From the NCBI RefSeq assembly GCF_020515625.1, contig NZ_JAIWPJ010000001.1, positions 1,116,001-1,180,000 of the forward strand: 64,000 bases of DNA, read 5' to 3'. Of this stretch, positions 51,402 to 59,708 are shown one piece after another. The DNA is from Natrinema amylolyticum. GTDB taxonomy: Archaea; Halobacteriota; Halobacteria; Halobacteriales; Natrialbaceae. The notes beneath the pieces are model-generated. The model made no database searches. It saw nothing but the letters and a program-made list of their open reading frames with translations, and was not told the DNA's origin. The stretch's first letter is position 1. Each line of letters begins with the position of its first letter. The translations under genes were made by a program, and so were the position numbers.

Positions 51402-52118
51402 ATGGCTTCGTGGAAACGGGATTTCGCCAGCGGACTGATCGTCCTGGTCCCGATCCTCATTACGCTCTACGCGATCTACTGGCTCTACGGCCTCGTCGCC
51501 GGTCTGACGCCCGGCCTCATTCTCGATCCGACCGCGCTCGAGGCGTTCATCCCCGGCGACAGCGAACAGGCAGTCCAGACCCGCGAGCAGGTCGCGCAGT
51601 TCCTCCGCGTGATCGTCGCGCTGACCGTTTTCATCATTCTGACGTTCTCCGTGGGCTATCTTATGCGGACGACCGTCGGGGGGCTCGTCGAACGGCTCGT
51701 CGACAACATTGCGAACCGCGTGCCCGTGATCCGCGTCGTCTACAACGCCTCGAAGATGGCCGCCGAGACGGCCTTCGGCGAGCAGGAATCGCTCCAGAAA
51801 CCCGTCAAACTCGAGACGTGGGAGGGGCTCCGGATGACGGCGTTCAAGACGGGGAAGGTGGCCGACGACGGCCGCGAGGTGCTCTTCTTGCCGACCTCGC
51901 CCAACATCACGACCGGCTACGTCATCGAGGTCGAACCCGATCGAATCACCGAACTCGACGAGGACGTTGAGGACGCGCTGACGCGCGTGTTGAGCGCCGG
52001 ATTCGGCGACGCTAACCACCGCGGCATGGACGCCGGCATCTCGATCGACGTGGTCGACGAGGCCAGAACCGACGGTGGGAACGGAGACGAGCGGACGAAC
52101 GGAACCGACGGCGACTAA
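51402..52118 (+). CDS. DUF502 family membrane protein
   Basis: 238 residues. Starts WKRDFASGLIVLVPILITLY, the DUF502 hallmark; a second helix VIVALTVFIILTFSVGYLMR follows near residue 74; RVPVIRVVYNASKMAAETAF and LPTSPNITTGYVIEVEPDRI are the conserved cytosolic segments. An acidic tail ends the protein. Family function is undefined, with links to membrane organisation only by guess. ATG lies nine bases after a GTGTGAGTTTC promoter zone. Confidence 0.88.
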   Translation: MASWKRDFASGLIVLVPILITLYAIYWLYGLVAGLTPGLILDPTALEAFIPGDSEQAVQTREQVAQFLRVIVALTVFIILTFSVGYLMRTTVGGLVERLVDNIANRVPVIRVVYNASKMAAETAFGEQESLQKPVKLETWEGLRMTAFKTGKVADDGREVLFLPTSPNITTGYVIEVEPDRITELDEDVEDALTRVLSAGFGDANHRGMDAGISIDVVDEARTDGGNGDERTNGTDGD

Positions 52119-52493
52119 CGAAATTTTGCTCTGCGGTCTATCGCGCTGGCGGCTTCGCCGCACAGCGCGATGTCCCTCGGCAAAATCCTCAAAAGAGCGC
52201 GTAGCGCTCTTTTGGACCTCGCGGAGCTTCGCTCCGCTCAGTTTCGATCAAAAGCACTCCTCCTTTCCACTTCGTTACGGGTCAGTCGTCGGCCCGCTCG
52301 CTCCCTACGGTCGCTCGCGGCAGGTGTCGGTAAACCGCCTGCCCTCCCCCGGGTTGCACACCTCTCGCACTGCTCGAGGCGCGCTCCCGGCCACGACAAT
52401 CAGTTTTCGAGAGAACAGTACGACAACTTCGATTTGCAACCGAGGACCCTGTTTCGAGACCGCTCAGACTCGTTCCCTACCGGGAAATTGCCT
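52119..52493. other. Intergenic region with three consecutive stem-loops
   Basis: 375 bases between DUF502 and ilvE. Stem-loops: 52141-52170 (TCGCGCTG-GCGGC-TTC-GCCGC-A-CAGCGCGA, 13 base pairs with one bulge), 52191-52213 (AAAAGAGCGC-GTA-GCGCTCTTTT, perfect 10 bp), 52221-52237 (GCGGAGC-TTC-GCTCCGC, perfect 7 bp). The middle one ends in four T and could terminate DUF502 transcription. The rest, up to 52490, carries further palindromic words (TCGCTCCCTACGGTCGCTCGCGG) and no gene. Confidence 0.6.
52191..52213 (+). terminator. Stem-loop with T-rich 3' arm
   Basis: AAAAGAGCGC-GTA-GCGCTCTTTT, 73 bases after the DUF502 stop codon. The arms are perfect and the 3' end is TTTT. Archaeal termination depends mostly on T-runs, so the hairpin may be incidental. 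Confidence 0.45.
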
Positions 52494-53429
52494 TCACACG
52501 TCGACGTACTCGAACCACTCGTCGTACTCTTCGGGGGCCTGTTCGACGATGTCGAAGAACTGCTGTTGAATTTCCTCGGTGACGGGGCCGCGAGAGCCGT
52601 TCCCGATGACGACGTTGTCGACCTTTCGGATGGGCGTGACTTCGGCGGCGGAGCCGGTGAAGAACAGTTCGTCGGCGGTGTTGAGCTCGCCGCGCGAGAT
52701 GGAGACGTTGTCGTGGACGGTGTAACCCTGCTCTTCGGCGATCCGAATGACGGAATCTCGAGTGATGCCGTCGAGGATCGATTCCGACAGGCCGGGCGTG
52801 TAGATCTCGTCGTCGCGCACGAGGAAGATGTTCTCGCCGGGGCCTTCAGCGACGTTGCCCTCCTTGTTGAGGACGATCGCTTCCGCGTAGCCGTTCCGGC
52901 GCGCCTCCTCGCCCGCGAGCATGCTGTTGACGTAGAGGCCGGTGGTCTTGGCGTTGGTCGGAATCTGGCTCGAGGCGTGTTTTCGCCACGAGGAGATCAT
53001 CACGTCGATCCCGTTCTCGAGGGCCTCCTCGCCGAGGTAGGCGCCCCACGGCCAGACGGCGACGGCGGTCCGGGTGGGACAGTCCTTCGGGCTGACGCCC
53101 AGCGAGTTGTAGCCGTAGTAGGCGATCGGCCGGACGTAACAGGAGGGGAGCTCTTGGCGCTTGATGAGCTCTTTCGTCGCCTCGGTGAGTTCGTCCTTCG
53201 TGAACTCGATGTCCATGTCGTACGGTTTCGCGGACTGATAGAGGCGGTCCAGATGCTCTTCCCAGCGGAACAGCGCCGGCCCGTTTTCGGTGTCGTAACA
53301 GCGCGCCCCTTCGAAGACGCCCGACCCGTAGTGGAGTCCGTGCGTGAGCACGTGGATCTCGGCGTCGTCCCAGTCGACGAACTCGCCGTCCATCCAAATC
53401 GTGTCGACGTCCATCTCGTCGAATCCCAT
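52494..53429 (-). CDS. ilvE: Branched-chain amino acid aminotransferase
   Basis: 311 residues of fold-type IV PLP aminotransferases. Key parts: HVLTHGLHYGSGVFEGARCY near the N-terminus, RPIAYYGYNSLGVSPKDCPT, catalytic Lys in NAKTTGLYVNSMLAGEEARR near residue 159, and EAIVLNKEGNVAEGPGENIF. SISRGELNTADELFFTGSAA closes the active site. It catalyses the last step of Leu, Ile and Val synthesis. A TATA-like CTTAGTAC (reverse strand, about 53452-53459) lies about 27 bases from ATG 53429. Confidence 0.96.
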   Translation of the reverse strand: MGFDEMDVDTIWMDGEFVDWDDAEIHVLTHGLHYGSGVFEGARCYDTENGPALFRWEEHLDRLYQSAKPYDMDIEFTKDELTEATKELIKRQELPSCYVRPIAYYGYNSLGVSPKDCPTRTAVAVWPWGAYLGEEALENGIDVMISSWRKHASSQIPTNAKTTGLYVNSMLAGEEARRNGYAEAIVLNKEGNVAEGPGENIFLVRDDEIYTPGLSESILDGITRDSVIRIAEEQGYTVHDNVSISRGELNTADELFFTGSAAEVTPIRKVDNVVIGNGSRGPVTEEIQQQFFDIVEQAPEEYDEWFEYVDV

Positions 53430-53750
53430 GATCGAGAGTGTTGAAAGCCACCGTACTAAGTGTTCGCGGTTTTCGGGAGCGAACGTCGGAGATCGAGGAG
53501 GAGGCCCACCGAGCGCTGCTCAGTCGCGTGTCGGCAGTCACAGCTCTCCGCCACCGACTGTGCCGGCAATCACTGCGATCCAGACGTGTTCTCGAACACG
53601 CCGTCGACCAGTCGGGTAACGCGATCGAACAGCCAGTCCGGGACCGTCGGCGAGATCTCCGAGAGGCGAAGCGGGGCCCTCGAGTCGATGGTTTCAAAAT
53701 CTGCGTGAAATATAGTCGGCGACACTGCGTAGCCGGCGGTCGTCCGGGCC
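53430..53750. other. Intergenic region, possible small-gene remnant
   Basis: 321 bases between ilvE and the Tat protein gene, both on the minus strand. At the right end, read on the minus strand, a TATA-like CTATATTTC (53711-53719) precedes an open stretch encoding FHADFETIDSRAPLRLSEI and PTVPDWLFDRVTRLVDGVFE, then a stop near 53570. There is no good start codon after that TATA box, so a remnant or an RNA is as likely as a gene. Left end carries the ilvE promoter. Confidence 0.45.
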
Positions 53751-54728
53751 CTACTGGTCCGGTCCGTGGAACTCCTCGAACTCACGGATAGAGACGTACG
53801 CGCCGCCGTCGCCGTCCGGCATTATCGCGTACGACGTCGGGTAGTCGTCGGTCTCGAAGTACACACCCGGCGTTGCGACGTCCACTGTCGTCTCTTCCTC
53901 GAGGTCGTTCCGAAGGAAGTCGGTCGTAACCATCGGCTCGACGAAGTGAACCCTCCCTTCACCGTCCCCTTCGTAGACTGGGACCTCGACACGTTCTCCC
54001 TCTAGCTCTATCACCTCGGTGTCAGCGGGCTGCTCCGGGTCGATACTCGGATCGTACACACCGTAGACGTTCGTGTGAGTGAACGCTTCACCGTGGAACT
54101 CCGGAGCCGTCTCGTCGAGCAGGTGTTCCCCCATCCTTTCGACGATGAGCCGATGCTCCTCGAACATGTACCCCTCCGGGAACTGGTCCGCGGGAACGTC
54201 GTAGTCGGCCAGACCGACGAAGGGGAGCGGCGTGGACTCGAGCGGCCCCCCACTGATTCCCTCGACGATGTCTTCGGCCATCATGTAGAAGTGGAAGTCG
54301 AAGTGCGGAACGTCGTAGATGCCCGGCGGTGCATGGCCCTGAGGGTTGTAGTGGAAACCCACGTAGGTGAACTGATGGAGGTCGATATCGACTCCGTCGT
54401 CTGTCTCTTTCGGGAAGTGGAGATGTGTCGCGCTCTCCTCCTCGTCGAACGCCATCAGCGCGTCGCCGCCGACGTGGACGCCCAGCGACGAGAGTCGCCC
54501 TTCCCGGTCGGTGGTCGCGTACGTCCGGACGCCCCCGTCCGTGTCCGATTCACCCCAGTGGACGTCGTGATCCGCCGGCGTCGGGAGTTCCGACGGGACC
54601 GAGTCGCGCCGGGATCCGTCGACCGTTCCGGTTACGAGCGCTCCACCCGCCAGTACAGCCGTCGTCTGCAGGAACAGTCGTCGATCGATGCCGTCGATAT
54701 GCCGTTTCGTTTTTTGCCTCGGTGTCAT
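53751..54728 (-). CDS. Tat-exported protein with DFHFY motif
   Basis: 325 residues. A twin-arginine signal: R16 and R17 in DRRLFLQTTAVLAGGALVTG. The mature protein has VGFHYNPQGHAPPGIYDVPH followed by FDFHFYMMAEDIVEGI (residues about 130-165), where four His/Asp residues could bind a metal; then a strand-rich C-terminal half (EVIELEGERVEVPVYEGDG). It resembles the TTHB210-like/DUF5602 group, stated only from memory. Extracytoplasmic. Third in a minus-strand unit after the small Cys/His protein and the cupin (41-base gap), so probably coexpressed. Confidence 0.8.
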   Translation of the reverse strand: MTPRQKTKRHIDGIDRRLFLQTTAVLAGGALVTGTVDGSRRDSVPSELPTPADHDVHWGESDTDGGVRTYATTDREGRLSSLGVHVGGDALMAFDEEESATHLHFPKETDDGVDIDLHQFTYVGFHYNPQGHAPPGIYDVPHFDFHFYMMAEDIVEGISGGPLESTPLPFVGLADYDVPADQFPEGYMFEEHRLIVERMGEHLLDETAPEFHGEAFTHTNVYGVYDPSIDPEQPADTEVIELEGERVEVPVYEGDGEGRVHFVEPMVTTDFLRNDLEEETTVDVATPGVYFETDDYPTSYAIMPDGDGGAYVSIREFEEFHGPDQ

Positions 54729-54769
54729 TGTCTCGGTTCTCGATTCGGTCGTGATCGGTCGAAACGACG

Positions 54770-55204
54770 CTACGCCTTGACGGTTCGTTCCCCGAACGGT
54801 TCGAGGTCCGCTTCGAACTCGGAGACGGTGGTACTATCCGAGAAGACGCCCAGGAACCGGGCCGTCACGTCACCGGTATTGCGGAACCCGTGCGGAGCCA
54901 TCGGCGGAATAACCGCCAGGTCGCCGGCACTGATGGTTCCCGTCGCGTCCCCAGTCCAGGCCTCGACTTCGTCGCCATCGAGACAGATGATGAGTTCCTC
55001 GGGGCTGTCCGTGTGGGTCCCGAGTTCCTTCCCAGGTTCGATCTCGAAGTAGACGACGTTGTGGCCACCCTCGAGTTCCATCCCGGTCGTCGCTGGGAAC
55101 GCCGGTGAGAACGGGAAGTTCACGTTCACGTTCATCTCCGAGTCCGATTGCGTCACTCCAACGAGCTCGAGTTCGTCGAGGCTGAGTGTTTTGAGTTTGG
55201 ACAT
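54770..55204 (-). CDS. Cupin-domain protein
   Basis: 144 residues, single cupin barrel. First motif GHNVVYFEIEPGKELGTHTD near 47-66, continuing SPEELIICLDGDEVEAWTG; second motif AGDLAVIPPMAPHGFRNTGD near 98. Metal ligands are probably H64, the E in SPEE and H in APHGF. Small-molecule binding, isomerase or dioxygenase activities are typical; none is specified. Its start lies ten bases after the stop of the upstream Cys/His gene, so it is in an operon. Confidence 0.87.
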   Translation of the reverse strand: MSKLKTLSLDELELVGVTQSDSEMNVNVNFPFSPAFPATTGMELEGGHNVVYFEIEPGKELGTHTDSPEELIICLDGDEVEAWTGDATGTISAGDLAVIPPMAPHGFRNTGDVTARFLGVFSDSTTVSEFEADLEPFGERTVKA

Positions 55205-55213
55205 TAGTATTGA

Positions 55214-55525
55214 CTATTCGAGGTCGTTTCGATCGAACTGATCGTCGAGGCGCGTGAGTTCAGTCACCGGGAGGCCCGCGCGCTCGGAGTGCTCCGCGAT
55301 GGCTTCCTCGCTCGGGGCGCGGTAGTGACAGTACGCGCAGTCAGTGTCGCCGTCCGTGTCTTCCAGCACGTCGGTACGGACCCACTCGACCTCGACGTCC
55401 TCCTCGCTGAGTTCCGCGATCGCCCGCTGAGACGCCGCGAGCGCCTCCTGTTTCGCTTCCTCGGTGGAGAGGTCTTCGTCCATCTCGCGCCAGATTCCGA
55501 AGTCGATCAGGTCTTGTTCTGACAT
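55214..55525 (-). CDS. Small protein with C2H2-like finger, first gene of the operon
   Basis: 103 residues: MSEQDLIDFGIWREMDEDLS, a long acidic helix (STEEAKQEALAASQRAIAEL), VEVEWVRTDVLEDTDGDTDC, then CAYCHYRAPSEEAIAEHSER where two Cys and two His (C-x2-C...H) may form a zinc finger. The N-terminal part is ferredoxin-like in pattern, reminiscent of nickel-responsive or DUF4242 folds. Unknown function. It leads the three-gene unit and has a perfect palindrome about 52-73 bases upstream of its ATG. Confidence 0.75.
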   Translation of the reverse strand: MSEQDLIDFGIWREMDEDLSTEEAKQEALAASQRAIAELSEEDVEVEWVRTDVLEDTDGDTDCAYCHYRAPSEEAIAEHSERAGLPVTELTRLDDQFDRNDLE

Positions 55526-55576
55526 GACCAGCTAGGGCTACGGCAGGATCGTACTTAGACATAAGGAGAACTACAC

Positions 55577-55598
55577 TTCACTAGCTAATTCTAGTGAA
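55577..55598. promoter_or_regulatory. Perfect palindrome, candidate operator
   Basis: TTCACTAG-CTAATT-CTAGTGAA: 8-bp arms, 6-base spacer, in the 147-base gap between the regulator gene and the start of the three-gene operon. It ends about 52 bases before ATG 55525, just upstream of TATA-like TTATGTCTAAG (reverse strand). An AT-rich perfect dyad of this length is rare in this GC-rich DNA and is the natural candidate for binding by the adjacent ArsR-type regulator. Confidence 0.6.
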
Positions 55599-55672
55599 AT
55601 CCCGTTCACGAACTCGGTCTGTGGGTTCGTATTCACCCCCAATCGGGTCGAGAAACCGATGGACTCCTGATA

Positions 55673-56653
55673 TCAGACTGACGGCTGTCCGTCGATACCG
55701 ACGACGTTCATGTCGTCGTCCAGTGAAACGGTGAGCGTCGTCGCTTCACCCTCGACGGTGACGGTCACGCGGAACGGATCATCCGTGACGGCCGTCTGGA
55801 AGCGGGTCTGAAGCAAGTCGATGACTTCGTCGAAGGAGGGAGCGAGCACGTCGATTCCCTGGTCGTCGAGGAATCCAATTACGGGTGTGAGACTCATGAC
55901 GAACGGTTCGATGGGCAGATTCTTCGCGAATCCGCAGGTATCACACCGCTGTTCTGCCCAAACGGGGAATCGTGTCCCACAGTGCGGACATGGTTTCCCC
56001 TCCCGAACCTGATGTGTCTCACAGACCGAAACCGACGCCGAGATGGAGCCCGCACACTCCCGACAGACATCGCGCATCATGTAGGCGATATCCAACATAC
56101 ACCGGTAGAATCCGGTTGCGAGTGCCTCGTCGGGGGTCCGATCCGTCAGCCCTGCAGCCGGGTAGCTCGAAAAGAAGACAGAGTCCCGTGGCGCCTTGTC
56201 GCCGAACATCCCGTCACACTCGGTACAACTGATCCGAAGCCACTGGTCCTCGTAGGTCGCCATCATGGGCGCGTCACACAGCGGACAGTCCTGCTCGAGG
56301 TCGGCGGAGAAGTCGAGGTCTTCCGCACCCGAGACGGCGATTACGGTTCTGGCGATCTGCTTGCCGGCACTGCTCAACCGGTACCCGTCGTCGGTTTGCC
56401 GAACGAAGTGGGGGGCCAGTTGCGAGAGGTGGTAGTTGAATTTCCCGTTGTCGTCAACGTCGACCTGACGACGTAGTTCCGAGAACGATATTGTCTCGGC
56501 GGTATCGGAGACGTCGTCGTATTTGTGGGCGGCATCGGCGTGCCAGAGCACGCGAATGATGTCTAACCGGATCTCGTTGCCCAGGATGGTAAAGGCCTCG
56601 TCCGGGGAAATACCGTCTAGATCGATTGCTGGTGTCAACCGGGTTCCAGCCAT
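55673..56653 (-). CDS. ArsR-type HTH regulator with zinc ribbons
   Basis: 326 residues from ATG 56653. N-terminal winged helix (SPDEAFTILGNEIRLDIIRV, FSELRRQVDVDDNGKFNYHL) near residues 13-90. Next CPLCDAPMMATYEDQWLRIS with CTECDG, then CRECAG with CETH, CPHCG and CDTCG: at least three Cys2/Cys2 knuckles. The C-terminus (VTDDPFRVTVTVEGEATTLT) is a small beta domain. This modular DUF7347/DUF7351-like regulator is common in haloarchaea. It is the same orientation as, and upstream of, the operon at 53751-55525 and likely controls it and itself. The inducer is unknown; metal or redox sensing via cysteines is possible. Confidence 0.85.
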   Translation of the reverse strand: MAGTRLTPAIDLDGISPDEAFTILGNEIRLDIIRVLWHADAAHKYDDVSDTAETISFSELRRQVDVDDNGKFNYHLSQLAPHFVRQTDDGYRLSSAGKQIARTVIAVSGAEDLDFSADLEQDCPLCDAPMMATYEDQWLRISCTECDGMFGDKAPRDSVFFSSYPAAGLTDRTPDEALATGFYRCMLDIAYMMRDVCRECAGSISASVSVCETHQVREGKPCPHCGTRFPVWAEQRCDTCGFAKNLPIEPFVMSLTPVIGFLDDQGIDVLAPSFDEVIDLLQTRFQTAVTDDPFRVTVTVEGEATTLTVSLDDDMNVVGIDGQPSV

Positions 56654-56830
56654 GCTAGCAGGGCCCACATAGAGATCAATAAACGTGTCCTACTGTTTTC
56701 AAATCAGACCGAACCGGTTGTAAGATACGCACGTTGATGCAGGACAGACCGGTTTGTAGCCGGGAGTTCGCACATCTGCATCGAGTCTGCTTCGGTAAGA
56801 TCTAGTACGAATCTTCTACGACTCCGGCCG

Positions 56831-57553
56831 CTACTCTACTCGCTCGAGGACCTCGCTGCCCTCGAGGTAGGCGAAGCCGTGCCGATCGGCGTAGGCGCGA
56901 GCGTCGGCGGGAGAGAGCGCCGCGCCGGTCTCGTCGTCGAGCATCTCGCAGACGACGACGGCGGGCGAGCGGCCCGCGGCGTCGGCGAGGGCGACGCCGA
57001 GTTCGGTGTGGCCCTCGCGCTGGGCGAGCAGGTCGGGCGCGGCCTTAAGCAGGTGGACGTGGCCGGGGACCCGAAACTCGGCGGCGAACTCGGTTTCCTC
57101 GGGTGCCGCGGCGGCCTCGCCGAGCGCCCGGATCGTGGTCGAGCGATCGTCGTCGGTGATCCCGGTGTAGGTGTCGCGGTGGTTGACCGTCAGCGAGAAC
57201 GACGAGCGCTCGTCGTAGCCGAGTTCGTGGTCGCCCGTCGCGGGGTGGTCGACCGCGTCGGAATAGAAGGGCAGGTCGAAGGCCTCCGCGACGTCGTGGC
57301 CGAGCGCGACGCAGATCAGCCCGCCGGCGTCGTTTCGCAGTCGGGCGACGGCCTCGGGCGTCACGCTATCGGCGTGGTAGATCAGGTCCGTCTCGCCCTC
57401 GCGGTCGGCCGCGTCGTGGACGAGGACCGGCTCGCCCGCGCGCAGCGACTCGAGGGCGCGTTCGAACGAGTTCACCGATGCGTTCGCGCTCGAGTTCGAG
57501 CCCGCCGCGCTGCCGTCGGCGTTCGACTGCGGGCCGGCGTGGTGACCAGTCAT
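56831..57553 (-). CDS. ribB: 3,4-dihydroxy-2-butanone 4-phosphate synthase
   Basis: 240 residues. Core motifs: [40 protein letters not shown] (acidic loop), [40 protein letters not shown] and [34 protein letters not shown]. It converts ribulose 5-phosphate to the four-carbon riboflavin precursor. A Ser/Asn-rich N-terminal extension of about 28 residues is unusual but short. Its ATG overlaps the stop of the riboflavin kinase gene by four bases (ATGA), so translation is coupled. Confidence 0.95.
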   Translation of the reverse strand: MTGHHAGPQSNADGSAAGSNSSANASVNSFERALESLRAGEPVLVHDAADREGETDLIYHADSVTPEAVARLRNDAGGLICVALGHDVAEAFDLPFYSDAVDHPATGDHELGYDERSSFSLTVNHRDTYTGITDDDRSTTIRALGEAAAAPEETEFAAEFRVPGHVHLLKAAPDLLAQREGHTELGVALADAAGRSPAVVVCEMLDDETGAALSPADARAYADRHGFAYLEGSEVLERVE

Positions 57554-58257
57554 TCCCGATCACCCACCGAGACGGTGACGTGATCGCCGTCTTCGAGGGC
57601 GAGTTCCTCGCGGAGCTTGTCGGGGGCGATGACCTCGAGCTGGTCGTCGTCGTGGTGGGTGCGTTCGGGGGCGATAGTGTAGGCGTTCTCGTAGAGTTCG
57701 CCATCGGCCGTCTCGATCGTCGCGGGATAACAGACGGCGGGGCCGTAGGTCCGTTCGTCGGACTCCCAGCCGTCGATCGGGACGGGCTCGAGCGAGGCCA
57801 TGGCGCTACGTCGACGGACGCTGTCCTCGCGGAGGTCGACGTTCAGCGTGCCGGGGAACGGCTCGTAGCCCAGCCGCTCCTCGAACTGGCGCTTGTAGCC
57901 CGGCAGGGAGATGTAGTGGCGGCCCTCGCCCATGCCGCTGGTGACGGTGCCCTCGAGTTCGACCTGGGAGTCCGTCTCGAAGATGCGACGGTAGTCCTCG
58001 TACTCGGCGTGGAGCGTTCGCTCGCCGGTCTCCGTGATCTCGACCCACTGACCGTCGCTGACCGTATCGCGCTCGAGCAGATCGGCGCTCTCGAGGCGCT
58101 GGAGCCGTCGCGAGGCGGTCTGGTTCGACGCGTCGAGGCGTTCCGCGAGGTGAGAACAAGAGATTTTGACGTCGCCCTCGAGTCCGCCCTCGAGTGCGAG
58201 GAGTTTGAGCACGGCGAGTTCGTCGTGCCCGACGGCGGACTCGGCTATCACTGACAT
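57550..58257 (-). CDS. ribK: CTP-dependent riboflavin kinase with HTH domain (RbkR type)
   Basis: 235 residues. Residues about 1-85 are a winged helix ([40 protein letters not shown]). Residues about 98-235 are the archaeal riboflavin kinase: [37 protein letters not shown]-like ([12 protein letters not shown]) and [20 protein letters not shown]. Such fusions, known as RbkR, both phosphorylate riboflavin with CTP and regulate riboflavin genes; the adjacent ribB is the expected target. TATA-like CTTTTACCGG (reverse strand, about -33) precedes ATG 58257. Confidence 0.93.
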   Translation of the reverse strand: MSVIAESAVGHDELAVLKLLALEGGLEGDVKISCSHLAERLDASNQTASRRLQRLESADLLERDTVSDGQWVEITETGERTLHAEYEDYRRIFETDSQVELEGTVTSGMGEGRHYISLPGYKRQFEERLGYEPFPGTLNVDLREDSVRRRSAMASLEPVPIDGWESDERTYGPAVCYPATIETADGELYENAYTIAPERTHHDDDQLEVIAPDKLREELALEDGDHVTVSVGDRE

Positions 58258-58544
58258 ACACCCACCTATTCTCTAAGCCGGTAAAAGCATATCGAATGTG
58301 GCATGCATCACGAAACCGTGACGGCGTTCACGAGAGTTTATCGCGTACTCGGACGTCCCGAGCCGAGTGGAAAAAGCCACCGGTCCGACGAATTCGGCTC
58401 ACCGGATACCGCTACTGGTAGTTGATGGGCCCGTCCTCGATCGCCCGAACGTGTACGGTTCGATGACAGTAACAGTCGTCTCACCTTGCACAATGCAAGC
58501 CGACGGGCTTTGCAGCGGACCGTTGAGCGTTGAGGCGTACTCGC

Positions 58545-59708
58545 ATGAAGCGTCTCCTCGAGGCCCTGTTCGGCCTAGTCGCGCTGACCGGTCTCCCGTA
58601 TCTGATCTACCTCGGCGTCTACTATCTCCGGCGGCCGTCGGGAACGCCCGCCGAGACGTGGCCCCGAGAGCCCTCGGTGAGCATCGTCTTGCCGACCTAC
58701 AACGAGGCGGCGATCGTCGAGTCGAAACTCGAGGAACTCGTCGAACTCGACTATCCGATGGATCGGGTCGAGATCGTCGTGGTCGACTCGAGCGACGACG
58801 GGACGGCCGATCTGGTCGAGACCTTCTTCGCCGGCCGTCGGGAACCGAAGTTAACGCTCATCCGCGAGGACGAGCGGCGGGGGTTGGCACCCGCACTGAA
58901 CGAGGCTTACGCCGCCGCGGCGAACGAGGTCGTCGTCAAGACCGACTGCGACTCCCGGATCGCACCGGGCGCCATTCGAAGGGCCGCCGCGAACCTCGCC
59001 GATCCGTCCGTTGCAGCCGTGACCGGACGTAACGCGGAGGTCATCGGCGAGAGCGAGGTCGAGCGGGGGTACCGCGACATTCAGACGATGATTCAGGTCC
59101 TCGAGTCGCACATCGACTCGACGCTGATCTTCCACGGACCGTTCTCGGCGTTCGAGCGCGACGCGATCGTTCCGATCGACGAGGACTCGATCGCCGACGA
59201 CAGCGAACTCGCCCTCAAAATCCGCCGCAACGGGGGCCGGGTCATCTTCGATCCGGACATCCACTACAAGGAAGCGGCCCACTCCGAGTTCGGCAAGCGC
59301 CGCGAGCAGAAGGACCGGCGCGCGATGGGGCTACTCCGACTCCTGTGGCGACAGCGCGACGCGCTCGGCCGGCACGGGGCCTACGGCCGCGTCGTCCTGC
59401 CCTTCAACTGGTGGTTTATGGTCGTCTCGCCGTGGCTCGTCGCGACCGGGATCGGCGTGGCGACGGTCGGCTCGCTGGCCGTCCTCGGGCCGCTCGGACT
59501 GGCGACGCCCGCCGGCGTCCTCGCGTTCACGGCGCTCGGCTCTCGCGACGCCCTCGGCCCGCTCCAGCCGCTGTACTCGCTGTTCGACAGCCAGATCTCG
59601 CTGTTCCGCGCGAGCGTCTCGCTCCTCCGCGCTCGCGCCAACGGTGACGAGGAGACCCACGACGGCACCTGGTCGCCCGACCGGGAGCTCCGGGAGGTGT
59701 TACAGTGA
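58545..59708 (+). CDS. Membrane-anchored family 2 glycosyltransferase
   Basis: 387 residues. N-terminal helix RLLEALFGLVALTGLPYLIY, then a GT-A domain: VSIVLPTYNEAAIVESKLEE near 45, VVVDSSDDGTADLVE, and the DxD-like VVKTDCDSRIAP near 138; IADDSELALKIRRNGGRVIF carries the catalytic-base region, though the typical QxxRW is not obvious. Two or three C-terminal helices (WWFMVVSPWLVATGIGVATV). It transfers a sugar to a lipid or polysaccharide at the membrane. ATG 58545 avoids a basic five-residue addition. It opens the polysaccharide operon; the next gene overlaps by four bases (GTGA). Confidence 0.9.
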   Translation: MKRLLEALFGLVALTGLPYLIYLGVYYLRRPSGTPAETWPREPSVSIVLPTYNEAAIVESKLEELVELDYPMDRVEIVVVDSSDDGTADLVETFFAGRREPKLTLIREDERRGLAPALNEAYAAAANEVVVKTDCDSRIAPGAIRRAAANLADPSVAAVTGRNAEVIGESEVERGYRDIQTMIQVLESHIDSTLIFHGPFSAFERDAIVPIDEDSIADDSELALKIRRNGGRVIFDPDIHYKEAAHSEFGKRREQKDRRAMGLLRLLWRQRDALGRHGAYGRVVLPFNWWFMVVSPWLVATGIGVATVGSLAVLGPLGLATPAGVLAFTALGSRDALGPLQPLYSLFDSQISLFRASVSLLRARANGDEETHDGTWSPDRELREVLQ

